From: Candidatus Omnitrophota bacterium
GTDB lineage: Bacteria; Omnitrophota; Gorgyraeia; Aquiviventales; Aquiviventaceae
Length of the DNA: 47,196 nucleotides
Assembly: GCA_016209275.1 (NCBI GenBank)
Contig: JACQWM010000042.1
Span: 1 to 47,196, forward strand
Reading direction: 5' to 3'
Of the stretch, positions 33,972 through 43,173 are shown in pieces. How positions within the stretch are numbered: position 1 is the stretch's first letter; every line of letters starts with the position of its first letter. The notes under the pieces were generated by a model that was not told the DNA's origin, searched no databases, and saw nothing but the letters and a program-made list of their open reading frames with translations. The translations under genes and the position numbers were made by a program.

Positions 33972-34187
33972 TTATTGCACCACGCGATGATGGAGCCAAA
34001 AAAACACGCCTACCAGAATGCCGATCGACACCGCGTTGAGCACGAGCAGCCGGACCCAGAAGTGCTGCCGCGCGCGCCGATGCCGTTTCCAAAGGAACGC
34101 TGTCCCGCCCCATGTCGCCGCGCGCGCAAAGCACCAGAGCGCTAATTTCAACGGCGAGGTGATCCACAACCATGCAGGGATGGCCAT
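33972..34187 (-). CDS. Small membrane protein, unknown
   Basis: This encodes 71 residues from ATG 34187, preceded by GGGAG; an upstream GTG at 34205 is the alternative. It is basic, with a hydrophobic segment at about 5-30 and a stronger membrane helix near the end (LLVLNAVSIGILVGVFFWL). No family is recognised. It starts after the stop of the 34202-34723 gene and precedes the DUF2934-like gene. Confidence 0.65.
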   Translation of the reverse strand: MAIPAWLWITSPLKLALWCFARAATWGGTAFLWKRHRRARQHFWVRLLVLNAVSIGILVGVFFWLHHRVVQ

Positions 34188-34201
34188 GACGCGATGCTCC
34201 C

Positions 34202-34723
34202 TCACACCGCCTCAGGCTCCCGCTCCGCCCAGCGCTTGATCTTGGCTGAGAGCTCCTCAATGGAGAGCCCGAGCGCATCGGTGGTGTGCTTGATGACTTC
34301 AGCTCGCCACGCCGGCAGATCATCCTGGAGCTGTTTCAGCACGGCATCGCCACCCGTCCCCAGGCTCTGGTTCAGGCGGTGAGACAGCTCCTGGATTTGC
34401 TCCGGCACGGTAAACAGCTGCGCATACCGCAACCCGCTGCCATCCTTCGGCAAGCGGAGCCCCTCGAAGAACAGCCGCAGGAGCGCGAGATTGATGTTGG
34501 TGGCATCGGCTTCGCAGCGCTCCAGCGCCTTCCAAATATGCTGCGTGGCCCAATAGCGGAAGAGCAATCCCAGCTCCCTTCTGAGTGTTTTCTGAAACAA
34601 CAGCCGGCCGGTCTCCGGCGCTTCGGGAACCGCTCGGCCTGCCTGTGCTTGAGAGGTGTCGATCACTTGGCTGCAGGCGAGAAACAAATAGAGCGCTCGG
34701 ACCTGAATTTCTTGTGGTGTCAT
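34202..34723 (-). CDS. Hypothetical helical protein
   Basis: This encodes 173 residues, mostly alpha-helical with no membrane segment or signal peptide. Visible features are a helical N-terminus (IQVRALYLFLACSQVID) and a C-terminal helix (ALGLSIEELSAKIKRWAERE). I recognise no family. It is the first gene of a minus-strand group that continues to the LysE-type gene, and is divergent from comF. A TTGACG box at 34770-34765 and TATAAG at 34742-34737 lie upstream but are spaced too far apart to be a convincing pair. Confidence 0.75.
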   Translation of the reverse strand: MTPQEIQVRALYLFLACSQVIDTSQAQAGRAVPEAPETGRLLFQKTLRRELGLLFRYWATQHIWKALERCEADATNINLALLRLFFEGLRLPKDGSGLRYAQLFTVPEQIQELSHRLNQSLGTGGDAVLKQLQDDLPAWRAEVIKHTTDALGLSIEELSAKIKRWAEREPEAV

Positions 34724-34796
34724 AGTGGTAGAGACTCTTATAGCCTACAGAATGCGTTCTACCCCGTCAAGCCTTTCTCATGTAACGGACAGTCCA

Positions 34797-34825
34797 TTGA
34801 CGCATCAAGATGCCCGTGTTATGGT
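34797..34825 (+). promoter_or_regulatory. Candidate promoter for the ComF-like gene
   Basis: TTGACG (34797-34802), 17-base spacer, TATGGT (34820-34825). The predicted start would be only a few bases before ATG 34835, so either the mRNA is nearly leaderless or another promoter is used. Confidence 0.45.
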
Positions 34826-34834
34826 GGAGTTTCT

Positions 34835-35563
34835 ATGCTTGCATCCCTGATTGGCCTGCTCTACCCCAACGCGTGCCTGCTGTGCCGGGCTCCGCTGCCC
34901 TCCCGGAGGACCGATCGCCATCTGCTCTGCGGCGCATGCCAGCAGCGGCTCCCGCGCACGAGGGCCCCCTACTGCGTGCGCTGCGGCGCGCCGCTTGCCG
35001 CAGCCTTCGATGCTATCGTGCGATGCCGCGCATGCCGCGACCGCCCTCCGGCGTTTGAGATGGCGCGCGCCCCATTGCAGTACGCCGGAACCGGCCAAAC
35101 CCTCCTCCGCCAGATCAAATACCACCATCGCTGGCGGCTCTCCCGATGGCTGGCTAACGATATGGCCGCATTGGCCGCGTCGGCCTTTCCGCTCGAGGCG
35201 ATCACGCTCCTCGCCCCGGTTCCTGCGCATTGGCTCAAGCGCAGGATGCGCGGGGCCCATCCGACGGACGAATTAGGCCGCGACATCGCTCGCCTGCTCC
35301 AGAAACCGTACGCGGCCTCGGCCCTTCGCTGCGTGCGATGGACCCGGGCGCAACATCACTTGCCGTCGCCCGGCGCGCGGTGGCGAAATGTCCGCCATGC
35401 CTTCGTGGCGCAACCGCGGCTGGTCAACGATCGCGCCGTCCTCCTCATTGATGATGTCATGACAAGCCGGGCCACCGCCCATGCGTGCGCTGCCGCGCTC
35501 AAAGAGGCCGGAGCCCGAGCCGTCTACGTGCTCACCGGGGCCAGAACTCCATTACATGAGTAG
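34835..35563 (+). CDS. ComF-family phosphoribosyltransferase-like protein
   Basis: This encodes 242 residues. The N-terminus has two CxxC pairs (ACLLCRAPL, LLCGACQQRL, YCVRCGAPL, CRACRD), a zinc-ribbon typical of ComF. The C-terminal half is a phosphoribosyltransferase fold with the PRPP loop AVLLIDDVMTSRATAHACA. ComF proteins act in DNA uptake with the ComFA helicase or in less defined purine-related roles. The start at ATG 34835 has GGTGGAG 6 bases upstream. It is followed after 18 bases by lptF. Confidence 0.93.
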   Translation: MLASLIGLLYPNACLLCRAPLPSRRTDRHLLCGACQQRLPRTRAPYCVRCGAPLAAAFDAIVRCRACRDRPPAFEMARAPLQYAGTGQTLLRQIKYHHRWRLSRWLANDMAALAASAFPLEAITLLAPVPAHWLKRRMRGAHPTDELGRDIARLLQKPYAASALRCVRWTRAQHHLPSPGARWRNVRHAFVAQPRLVNDRAVLLIDDVMTSRATAHACAAALKEAGARAVYVLTGARTPLHE

Positions 35564-35581
35564 AGCTTTCTGCTTCCTCGG

Positions 35582-36673
35582 ATGAAGACGCTGCGCACGT
35601 ACGTCTTGCTCGAGCATGTGGGGCCGTTCTTCGTCACGCTGGGGGGCTTGACGGCGGTACTGCTGGTCGGCAACATCGTCAAGTTCGCCGATCTCGTCAT
35701 CTCCAAGGGTGTGAGCCTCTTCGATATCCTCCGGTTGATGATCTACCTGGTCCCCTTTTTGCTCAGTTTCACGGTCCCGATGGCCTGCCTGGTCGCGATG
35801 ATCCTGGCTTTCGGGCGCCTGAGCAGCGACTATGAGCTGATTGCGATGCGCGCCTCCGGCGTGGCCCCCTTTCGGCTGGTGCTGCCGATGGTCATGGTGG
35901 GGTTGGTCCTCAGCGGCTTCATGCTGGTCGTCAACGATCGGCTCGTCCCCATGTCGCACCTGGCGTTCCGCCGGCAGCTCAAGGCGATCGGGATGAAGCA
36001 ACCCACCGCGTATCTGGAAGCCGGCACCTTCATCAAGGATTTCCCGCCGTATGTGATCTACGTCTATCATGTGGAGGGACGGCGATTGGACAACGTCCGG
36101 ATCTACCAACCGCAAGCCAACGGCCCCACCCGGACGATCATCGCCGATCGGGGACGCTTCGAGCAGCTGCCGGATAAACGCGGCGTCCAGTTGAAGCTCT
36201 CCGACGGGACGATGGATGAGTGGGATCAATTCCATCCCGGCGCGTTCTATAAAACGGTCTTCAAGGAGTACGCCATGAACTTGCGCTCGGGACAGGAAGA
36301 CCCCTCGCAGCTGCGCAAGAAACTGCGGGAGATGACGTTCAAGGAATTGATGGCCGAGCGCACGCGCCTGGGCGCCGAAGGCATCGACGGGCTCCCGATC
36401 AGCCTGGAGCTGCATCAAAAAATCGCCGGCGCATTCGCCGTGCTGATCTTCGCGATCTTCGGGCTGGCCCTCGGCCTGCGCTTGCATCATCATGAGCGGC
36501 TGATCGCCTACGTGTGGGTGCTGGGGATCTTCATGGCCTACTACCTGCTGAATATCGGAATGAATGCCATTGCGCTGAAAGGCTGGCTCTCGCCGATGGC
36601 GGCCATGTGGGCGCCCAACCTCCTCGGCGGGCTCATCAGCGCGCCCCTGCTCGCGCGCGCCGTCCGCCACTGA
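35582..36673 (+). CDS. lptF: LPS export permease LptF-type
   Basis: This encodes 363 residues of the YjgP/YjgQ family with six membrane segments (three at about 15-115, three at about 275-360) around a periplasmic beta-jellyroll (about 125-265). The opening RTYVLLEHVGPFFVTLGGL and the segment LSSDYELIAMRASGV are family landmarks. With LptG and the LptB ATPase it extracts lipopolysaccharide from the inner membrane. The order and 1-base spacing to the next gene fit the usual lptF-lptG pair; which paralogue is F and which G is assigned by position. Confidence 0.92.
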   Translation: MKTLRTYVLLEHVGPFFVTLGGLTAVLLVGNIVKFADLVISKGVSLFDILRLMIYLVPFLLSFTVPMACLVAMILAFGRLSSDYELIAMRASGVAPFRLVLPMVMVGLVLSGFMLVVNDRLVPMSHLAFRRQLKAIGMKQPTAYLEAGTFIKDFPPYVIYVYHVEGRRLDNVRIYQPQANGPTRTIIADRGRFEQLPDKRGVQLKLSDGTMDEWDQFHPGAFYKTVFKEYAMNLRSGQEDPSQLRKKLREMTFKELMAERTRLGAEGIDGLPISLELHQKIAGAFAVLIFAIFGLALGLRLHHHERLIAYVWVLGIFMAYYLLNIGMNAIALKGWLSPMAAMWAPNLLGGLISAPLLARAVRH

Positions 36674-36674
36674 C

Positions 36675-37787
36675 ATGCGAATTCTCGATCGGTACGCCGT
36701 CAAGCAGCTCATCCCGGTGTGGATCTGGTGTCTCATCGTCTTCATTTTCTTGAGCTGCCTGATTGACATTTTTGAGCGCCTGGACGACATTCTCCGGTAC
36801 CGCATTCCGCTGCGCACCCTGGCCCAGTATTATCTGAACTTTATTCCCTTCATCTTCGTGAAGGCCTCGCCCATTGCGTTGCTGCTCTCCGGCTCGTTTG
36901 TGGCCTCGCGGCTCTCGCGGTATCAGGAGCTGCTGGCCATGAGCGCCTCCGGGACGAGCTTGCTGCGGGCTAGCATCCCGTTTCTGTTTTTGGGATGGCT
37001 CGTCAGCCTGGCCGTGTTTCTGGTGAATGACCGGGTGATCCCGAAGACGGCGGTGGCGTACGAGCAGATCAAGGAGGCGCATTTCCGCGGCAAAAAAACG
37101 GATGCCCCGATCCACAATGTCGCCGTCACCGACGCATTTAATCGCCTCTATCACGCGCGGATGCTGGAGGTGGAGCAGAAGGAGCTGACGGAGCTGACGA
37201 TTCTTGAGCACGATCTCAAGAACCGTCCGCTGAAAAATTTGCACGCGGAGCGCGCCATCGAAACGCCGCACGGATGGCTGCTATTGAACGGCACGATTTA
37301 CCGCCTCAACGCGAAGGGCCTGCTGCAGGGAGAACCGGAGTTCTTCGTCGAGCGGCTGTTGAGTTACCCGGTGACGATCGACACCTTCAGGAATCCCCAG
37401 GCGCGGCCGGAGACGATGCGGTTCGGCCATCTGCGCCTCTTGATCGCGCGGCTGAAATCGATCAACATCACGAACGTGCGGGAGTTTCAGGTCGCCCTCT
37501 GGTCGAAGCTGACGATGCCGCTGATGAACGTGATCGTCTGCCTGCTGGCGTTTGCCGGCTCCACCCAGCCCCAATTGCGCGGCAATCTCCGAGGGCTGGG
37601 AATGAGCTTAGGATGGGGGCTGCTCTATTACGTCGGTGTGGGATTCGGCGAGGGGCTGGCCAAATCGTTTTACCTTGCGGGCGTTCCCTGGCGCGGGCTG
37701 CAATTTCCTCCCGTCATCGTCGGCGCGCTGCTGCCTCATGCCCTGGCGGTGTGGTGGGCCCTCCGCCTGCTGAGGCGAAACCCCTAA
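36675..37787 (+). CDS. lptG: LPS export permease LptG-type
   Basis: This encodes 370 residues with the same plan as the upstream gene: membrane segments at both ends and a central periplasmic domain (about 125-275). Landmarks are RYAVKQLIPVWIWCLIVF, LSRYQELLAMSASG and the coupling-helix region. It partners LptF and LptB in moving lipopolysaccharide to the Lpt bridge. Its presence supports a diderm with LPS-like lipid. It starts 1 base after the lptF stop and ends 5 bases from the convergent ahcY stop. Confidence 0.92.
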   Translation: MRILDRYAVKQLIPVWIWCLIVFIFLSCLIDIFERLDDILRYRIPLRTLAQYYLNFIPFIFVKASPIALLLSGSFVASRLSRYQELLAMSASGTSLLRASIPFLFLGWLVSLAVFLVNDRVIPKTAVAYEQIKEAHFRGKKTDAPIHNVAVTDAFNRLYHARMLEVEQKELTELTILEHDLKNRPLKNLHAERAIETPHGWLLLNGTIYRLNAKGLLQGEPEFFVERLLSYPVTIDTFRNPQARPETMRFGHLRLLIARLKSINITNVREFQVALWSKLTMPLMNVIVCLLAFAGSTQPQLRGNLRGLGMSLGWGLLYYVGVGFGEGLAKSFYLAGVPWRGLQFPPVIVGALLPHALAVWWALRLLRRNP

Positions 37788-37792
37788 CGCAG

Positions 37793-39118
37793 TTAGGTGC
37801 CCAGTTCCCAGCTCGAGAGATACTCCTCTTGCTCGGGGGTGAGCGTGTCGACCGAGACCCCCATCGCCTTGAGCTTCAGCCGCGCGATCTCCTGGTCGAT
37901 TGCCTTCGGCACGGGATACACGTGCGGGGCGATCCGCCGCGCTTCCCGTTTCAGGTACTCGGCCGCCAGGGCTTGATTGGCAAAGGACATATCCATCACG
38001 CCGGGCGGGTGCCCTTCGGCGCATGCCAGGTTGACCAGCCGGCCTTCGGCAAGCACATTGATCGTCCGGCCGTTTTTCAGCAGGAACTGATCGATCCCGT
38101 TGCGCGCCGTGTGATGCCGCTTGGAGAGCCGCCGCAGCTCCTCGAGATTGATTTCGACATCAAAGTGGCCGGAGTTGGACACGATCGCCCCGTCTTTCAT
38201 GCGCAGGAAATGCGGCTGCCGCAAGACATCGCTGCAGCCGGTCACCGTCACAAAGATATCGCCGAGGGCCGCCGCCGAGGCCATCGGCATCACCTCAAAC
38301 CCATCCATCACCGCTTCCAGGCCTTTCACCGGATGAATCTCCGTCACGATCACGCGGCCCCCCATCCCCTTCGCCCGCTGGGCCAGGCCCTTGCCGCACC
38401 AGCCGTAGCCGGCCACCACGAAGACCGAGCCGGCGATCAACCGGTTGGTCGCGCGCAAGATTCCATCGATGGTCGATTGGCCAGTGCCATAGCGGTTATC
38501 AAACAGGTGCTTCGTGTCCGCGTCATTCACCGCAATCACCGGATACCGCAGCTTGCCTTGCGCATCAAGGCTTTTCAGGCGGATCACCCCCGTCGTCGTC
38601 TCTTCGGTGCCTCCGATGACGGAGCCCCCGAAGCGCTCCGGCTGCTTGTGGATCGTGGAGACGAGATCCGCGCCGTCATCCATCGTGATGTGCGGCTGCC
38701 CTCCCAGCACGCGCTCGATATGCTGGTAATACGTGCGGCGATTCTCGCCGCGGATGGCGTAGACCGAGATGCCGAAATCGCTCACCAAGCTGGCCGCCAC
38801 ATCATCCTGGGTGGAGAGCGGGTTCGAGGCGCATAACGCGATCTGCGCCCCGGCCGCCTTGAGGGTGAGCATGAGATGCGCAGTTTCCGTCGTCACATGC
38901 AGGCAGCACGCCACCCGCAGGCCGGAGAGCGGCTTCGTCTTGGCCGCCCGCTGCCGAATCGACAGCAGCACCGGCATCTGCCCTTCGGCCCACTCGATTT
39001 TTGACCGCCCGGAGGCGGCGAGCCGCGGATCTCGGATATGGGACAGCGCTCCGTGGCGGGATGGCCCTCGCGCGCGGCTCATGGATCGTGGCTCAAGCAC
39101 CATTGCTTCGTTGGGCAT
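37793..39118 (-). CDS. ahcY: Adenosylhomocysteinase
   Basis: This encodes 441 residues. It cleaves S-adenosylhomocysteine to adenosine and homocysteine, completing the methylation cycle with MetK. Motifs seen are [15 protein letters not shown] near the start, [11 protein letters not shown], an [10 protein letters not shown]-like loop ([14 protein letters not shown]), [17 protein letters not shown], the NAD loop [10 protein letters not shown], and the C-terminal dyad tail ending EYLSSWEL. Start ATG 39118 has AGGAG 6 bases upstream. It overlaps the metK end by 26 bases. Confidence 0.97.
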   Translation of the reverse strand: MPNEAMVLEPRSMSRARGPSRHGALSHIRDPRLAASGRSKIEWAEGQMPVLLSIRQRAAKTKPLSGLRVACCLHVTTETAHLMLTLKAAGAQIALCASNPLSTQDDVAASLVSDFGISVYAIRGENRRTYYQHIERVLGGQPHITMDDGADLVSTIHKQPERFGGSVIGGTEETTTGVIRLKSLDAQGKLRYPVIAVNDADTKHLFDNRYGTGQSTIDGILRATNRLIAGSVFVVAGYGWCGKGLAQRAKGMGGRVIVTEIHPVKGLEAVMDGFEVMPMASAAALGDIFVTVTGCSDVLRQPHFLRMKDGAIVSNSGHFDVEINLEELRRLSKRHHTARNGIDQFLLKNGRTINVLAEGRLVNLACAEGHPPGVMDMSFANQALAAEYLKREARRIAPHVYPVPKAIDQEIARLKLKAMGVSVDTLTPEQEEYLSSWELGT

Positions 39119-40325
39119 CGAGGCTCCTGAGATTCATTCGCGGCGACGTATGGTGAGTATGCGGCTTGTGACCTGCCGGGTGATGGTGCCGCGCCGCCCG
39201 CTTCATCTCTGCCACGCGGTCCAATTCCTCCCAGGTGAACCCCTCTTCGGTGCGGCCGAAATGGCCGTAGGCCGCCGTCTTCAAATAGATCGGCCGGCGC
39301 AATTTCAACGTCTTGATGATGCCGACGGGGGTCAGATCAAACAATTCTCGAACGATGGCGACCAGGCTCTGATCGGAGAGCTTGCCGGTGCCGTGCGTGT
39401 CGATCATCAAGGACACCGGCTCCGCCACGCCAATGGCATAGGCCAGCTGAATCTCGCATTGATCCGCCAGCCCGGCGGCGACCAAGTTCTTGGCCACATA
39501 GCGGGCCATGTAGGCGGCCGAGCGGTCCACCTTGGTCGGGTCCTTGCCGGAAAACGCCCCGCCGCCGTGGCCGATGACGCCGCCGTAGGTATCCATGATG
39601 ATTTTCCGTCCGGTCAGGCCCGTATCGCCCATCGGCCCGCCCACCTCGAATCGCCCGGTGGGATTGACGAAAATCTTCGTCTTCCGATCGAGCCACTGCT
39701 TGGGCACGATCGGCTCAACCACCAGCCGTTTCATGTCCGCGCGGATGCGCGAAAGCGAAACGCCCCCCTGATGGTGGGCGCTGACCACGACGGCTTCCAC
39801 ACGGCCGACGCGCCCGTCGTGATACTCGATCGTCACCTGGGTCTTGCCATCCGGCAGCAGGTAGTCCACGAGCTGTTGCTTGCGGACCTCGGAGAGGCGC
39901 CGGGAGAGGCGATGGGCGAGCATGATCGGCAGCGGCATGTACTCCGGCGTCTCATTCGTGGCATAGCCGAACATCATGCCTTGATCGCCGGCCCCCCCGG
40001 TGTCAACGCCGAGCGCGATATCCGGCGATTGCGACTGGATCGATGTCGCCACACCGCAGGTTTCATAGGCGAAGCCGTGCTCCGGCTCGACGTAGCCGAT
40101 CTTATGGATCGTCTCGCGCACGATCTGGGGAATTTCGATGTAGCACGAGGTGGTGATCTCCCCGGCCACAAAGGCCAGGCCGGTCGTCACCAGCGTTTCG
40201 CACGCCACCCGGCCATTGGGGTCCTTTTCATAAATCGCGTCCAGCACGGCATCGGAGATCTGATCCGCAATCTTATCCGGATGCCCCTCCGTGACCGACT
40301 CCGACGTGAACAGATGACGTTTCAT
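39093..40325 (-). CDS. metK: S-adenosylmethionine synthetase
   Basis: This encodes 410 residues. It makes S-adenosylmethionine from methionine and ATP. Motifs seen are [34 protein letters not shown] and [19 protein letters not shown]. The ribosome site AAAGGAGG is strong. The protein is a little longer than usual: a His/Pro-rich tail ([13 protein letters not shown]) follows the normal end and continues into the overlap with ahcY. Confidence 0.98.
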   Translation of the reverse strand: MKRHLFTSESVTEGHPDKIADQISDAVLDAIYEKDPNGRVACETLVTTGLAFVAGEITTSCYIEIPQIVRETIHKIGYVEPEHGFAYETCGVATSIQSQSPDIALGVDTGGAGDQGMMFGYATNETPEYMPLPIMLAHRLSRRLSEVRKQQLVDYLLPDGKTQVTIEYHDGRVGRVEAVVVSAHHQGGVSLSRIRADMKRLVVEPIVPKQWLDRKTKIFVNPTGRFEVGGPMGDTGLTGRKIIMDTYGGVIGHGGGAFSGKDPTKVDRSAAYMARYVAKNLVAAGLADQCEIQLAYAIGVAEPVSLMIDTHGTGKLSDQSLVAIVRELFDLTPVGIIKTLKLRRPIYLKTAAYGHFGRTEEGFTWEELDRVAEMKRAARHHHPAGHKPHTHHTSPRMNLRSLDAQRSNGA

Positions 40326-40339
40326 CAGACTTCCTCCTT

Positions 40340-40377
40340 TTCTCCCCAGCTCCTAGCTCCCAGCTCCTCGCTTCCTG
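40340..40377. repeat. 7-bp tandem repeat (AGCTCCT/AGCTCCC type)
   Basis: Heptamers AGCTCCT, AGCTCCC, AGCTCCT, CGCTTCC span the metK leader and the end of the nucleotidyltransferase gene, encoding its last residues (TRKRGAGS). Confidence 0.8.
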
Positions 40378-41117
40378 GTTGAAGTCGTCGTCCAGGTCTT
40401 CACGATAGCCTCATACGCCTTGATGGTACCGATGTCATGCCACTCACCGGGCATCTCAACACCATACACCGGGCTCCGCCGTGCTAGCCACTGAATGAAA
40501 AAGCCTGGCGCATCGGCGTTGCCCTCCTTCAAAAACGCCCCGATCATCGCCCTGATGGCCGCTGGAAGATAATACACGCAGACGGCGACTTCGGCCGATG
40601 GCGGCTGCGGCGATTTTTCCGCAAATTGCGTGATGCGATGCTCCGCATCGCGCACGACCACCCCGCATTGGGTGGCGACGTCCCTCGAGGGCGCATGCCA
40701 CAAGGCCACACTGGCATGCGGGAGCATCCGCTGAGCCTGGGCGGCGAAACAGCTCATCGACCATCGAAACAGGTTATCCGTCCCCACCACGAGCAGATCA
40801 TCCTGCGCTTCGACGTCGCGGTGCGCCAACGCCAGATCGCGAATGGCTCCGAGGCGCGTTTCGGCGGTCATCGTTCCATCGTTGATGATCTCCACGTCGG
40901 TCTGCCGGGCCGATCGCCGCCACGCCTCGAATTGCGCCGCAAATCGCCCGTTGCTCACGAGCAGGATGCGCCGAACATCCGGCACCTCTCGGACCGCGCG
41001 CACGACCTCATCTAAGATCACGCCGCGGCCTAAGCGCAGCAGCGTTTTGGGCCGATCCGTCGTGAGGGGATACAGCCGTGTGGCGTATCCCGCCGCCAGC
41101 AACACCGCAGTGATCAT
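40353..41117 (-). CDS. Sugar-phosphate nucleotidyltransferase-like protein
   Basis: This encodes 254 residues with a Rossmann-type NTP-transferase fold. The N-terminal loop AVLLAAGYATRLYPLTTDRPKTLL is the classic signature of GalU/RfbA-type enzymes, and VVGTDNLF holds a likely metal-binding Asp. The C-terminal EWHDIGTIKAYEAI is also typical (W-x-D-I/V-G-T). It joins a sugar 1-phosphate or related alcohol phosphate to a nucleotide; the substrate is uncertain. It lies between metK and enzyme I, separated from enzyme I by a heptamer repeat. Confidence 0.9.
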   Translation of the reverse strand: MITAVLLAAGYATRLYPLTTDRPKTLLRLGRGVILDEVVRAVREVPDVRRILLVSNGRFAAQFEAWRRSARQTDVEIINDGTMTAETRLGAIRDLALAHRDVEAQDDLLVVGTDNLFRWSMSCFAAQAQRMLPHASVALWHAPSRDVATQCGVVVRDAEHRITQFAEKSPQPPSAEVAVCVYYLPAAIRAMIGAFLKEGNADAPGFFIQWLARRSPVYGVEMPGEWHDIGTIKAYEAIVKTWTTTSTRKRGAGS

Positions 41118-41150
41118 GCCCCACTCACTTACTCACTCAATCACTCAACC
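41113..41150. repeat. 7-bp tandem repeat (CTCACTN type)
   Basis: CACTCAC, TTACTCA, CTCAATC, ACTCAAC follow each other in the 23-base gap between enzyme I and the nucleotidyltransferase and run slightly into both genes. Confidence 0.7.
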
Positions 41151-42883
41151 AGGGCGGGAGCCACTTGCTTCAAGCTCGCGAGCAAGAAGGCTTCCACTTC
41201 TTTTGCCGTCTTCAGCGTCAACGCCTCAGCCACCACCGATTGGGCGTATGAATATTCCACCGAGCGGATCACCTGTTTGACGATCGGCAGCTGGACCGGC
41301 GAGGTGGAAAACTCATCCAGCCCCATGCCCAACAGGAGCAGGGCGAGCGACGGCTCGCCGGCCATTTCCCCGCACATGCCCACCCAGATCTTCGCCGCAT
41401 GGCCGACCTCGATGATCTGCTTGATCAAGCGCAGAATCGCCGGGTGCGTCGGCTCGTAGAGGTAGGCGATTTTTTCATTGACCCGGTCCACGGCCAGCGA
41501 ATACTGAATCAGGTCATTGGTGCCGATCGAGAAAAAGTCCACCTCGCTGGCGAGCAGGTCGCACGTCAGGGCCGCTGAGGGCACTTCAATCATGGCCCCC
41601 ACCTCCATGGTCTTGGCCATGGGCACGCCCTCGCGGGCGAGCTCCTGCTTGACCTCGCGCAGAATTTCGTTGGCGCGGCGCAGCTCCTCAATGCCCGAAA
41701 TCATCGGATACATCATCTTCAGATTGCCGGCGACACTCGCCCGCAGGATCGCCCGTAACTGCATGCGGAAGATGTCGGGCCGAGCAAGGCTGAACCGGAT
41801 CGCGCGCCATCCCATGAACGGATTGATTTCCGAGGGCAGCTGCAGCGGGGAGAAAAATTTATCGCCGCCTAAGTCCATCGTCCGGATGATCACCGGATGG
41901 GGTGCCACCTGCTCCACGACCTGGCGGTACGCCTCGTACTGCTCCGCTTCCGTGGGAAAGTCATTCCGGTTGAGGTACAAAAACTCCGTGCGGAACAACC
42001 CGATGCCTTGCGCGCCATGCGCGATGACCGAGGGGACCTCATCCGGCAGCTCGATATTCGCCGACAGCATGATCGCGCGGCGATCCAAGGTTTCCGCCGG
42101 AAGATCTTTCACATGCAGCAGCTGGCGATTGATTTCCTGATGGCGCCGCTGCTCCACCTCATAGCGCGCAATGGTCTCGGCATCCGGATCGATGAGCACT
42201 TCGCCGCGCGTGCCGTCCACGATGACGAACTCGCCCTTCGCAATTCGCTTGGTCGCTCCTTCGACTCCGACCACGGCAGGGATCTCCAGCGATTTCGCCA
42301 TGATCGCCGTGTGGCTCGTGCGGCCGCCGACATCGGTGACGAAGGCGATCACATGCTGCCGATGCATCTGCGCGGTCTCGGACGGCGAGAGATCATGGGC
42401 CACGACCACCATCGGCTCTTCGAGGTGGGCGAGCGTGCCGTGCGGGCGCCCGAGCAAGTTGCGCAGCACCCGCCGCCGGACATCATCGATATCCGCGGTG
42501 CGCTCGCGCAGATACTCGTCTTCCGTTCGGGAAAACGCCTTCAGATGCCTGCGGATCACCTCGTCAAAAATGGCTTCGACATTCACATGCTGGCGCTTCA
42601 GGCCGTTGATGATCTCCTCGCGCAGGGCCTGATCCTCCAGCACCAGCAGATGGGCGTTGAGGATTTCCGCGTGCTCCTGGCCGAGATCCTCGGAGAGCTT
42701 CTTCTGGATCGTCAGGATCTGGTGGCGCGTCTTGATGAACGCCTCTTCAAGCCGCAGCACCTCATACGGCACTTGATCCTCGGCGATCGCCCGGCGCGGC
42801 ACCGACACATCCTCGCTATCGAAGAACAGGGTCTTGCCGATGGCAATACCGGGCGCGGCAGGAATGCCTTTAAGGTGGATCAT
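41141..42883 (-). CDS. ptsI: PTS enzyme I
   Basis: This encodes 580 residues, the normal length. It takes phosphate from phosphoenolpyruvate and passes it to HPr. The phosphohistidine is in VGGRTSHTAIMA (His 191), the PEP-binding barrel has GIGLFRTEFLYLNR, GWRAIRFSL and a Cys-containing VGMCGEMAGE loop. No GAF domain is present, so it is the sugar-type EI, not PtsP. Its start overlaps the ptsH stop by four bases. No permease genes are near. Confidence 0.97.
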   Translation of the reverse strand: MIHLKGIPAAPGIAIGKTLFFDSEDVSVPRRAIAEDQVPYEVLRLEEAFIKTRHQILTIQKKLSEDLGQEHAEILNAHLLVLEDQALREEIINGLKRQHVNVEAIFDEVIRRHLKAFSRTEDEYLRERTADIDDVRRRVLRNLLGRPHGTLAHLEEPMVVVAHDLSPSETAQMHRQHVIAFVTDVGGRTSHTAIMAKSLEIPAVVGVEGATKRIAKGEFVIVDGTRGEVLIDPDAETIARYEVEQRRHQEINRQLLHVKDLPAETLDRRAIMLSANIELPDEVPSVIAHGAQGIGLFRTEFLYLNRNDFPTEAEQYEAYRQVVEQVAPHPVIIRTMDLGGDKFFSPLQLPSEINPFMGWRAIRFSLARPDIFRMQLRAILRASVAGNLKMMYPMISGIEELRRANEILREVKQELAREGVPMAKTMEVGAMIEVPSAALTCDLLASEVDFFSIGTNDLIQYSLAVDRVNEKIAYLYEPTHPAILRLIKQIIEVGHAAKIWVGMCGEMAGEPSLALLLLGMGLDEFSTSPVQLPIVKQVIRSVEYSYAQSVVAEALTLKTAKEVEAFLLASLKQVAPALVE

Positions 42884-43173
42884 TTTCGTCGCTTCGGAAT
42901 CGGGAGCTCCGGCAATGGCGTCGTCACTAACTCGACGAGCTGGGCTAAGGCCTCCTCGGCATCAACGCCCTCGGTCACAATCGCAATCCGCGACGCCGGC
43001 CCGGCCGCCAGGGTGAGCAGCCCCATGATAGACTTGCCATCAACGATTCTGCGGCCTTTTTTCACCGTGACGGAGCTCTGAAACGCTTTGGCCAGCTGCA
43101 CGAAGAGGGCGGCCGGCCGCGCGTGGAGCCCTTGCGGATGAATCACGCTCACCGTCTGCTTCGCGATCGCCAT
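42880..43173 (-). CDS. ptsH: PTS phosphocarrier protein HPr
   Basis: This encodes 97 residues from ATG 43173, which shares one base with the GH57 stop. The active His is in HPQGLHARPAA (His 17 here, His 15 in the standard numbering). A regulatory Ser is kept in GKSIMGLLTLAAG (Ser 48, standard Ser 46). It may therefore be a target of HPr kinase, which is not in the window. A short basic tail (PIPKRRK) is present. Confidence 0.96.
   Translation of the reverse strand: MAIAKQTVSVIHPQGLHARPAALFVQLAKAFQSSVTVKKGRRIVDGKSIMGLLTLAAGPASRIAIVTEGVDAEEALAQLVELVTTPLPELPIPKRRK

Noticed and set aside
37274-38836. Plus-strand reading frame of 520 codons
   Set aside because: It overlaps lptG and the antisense of ahcY, both secure by motifs.
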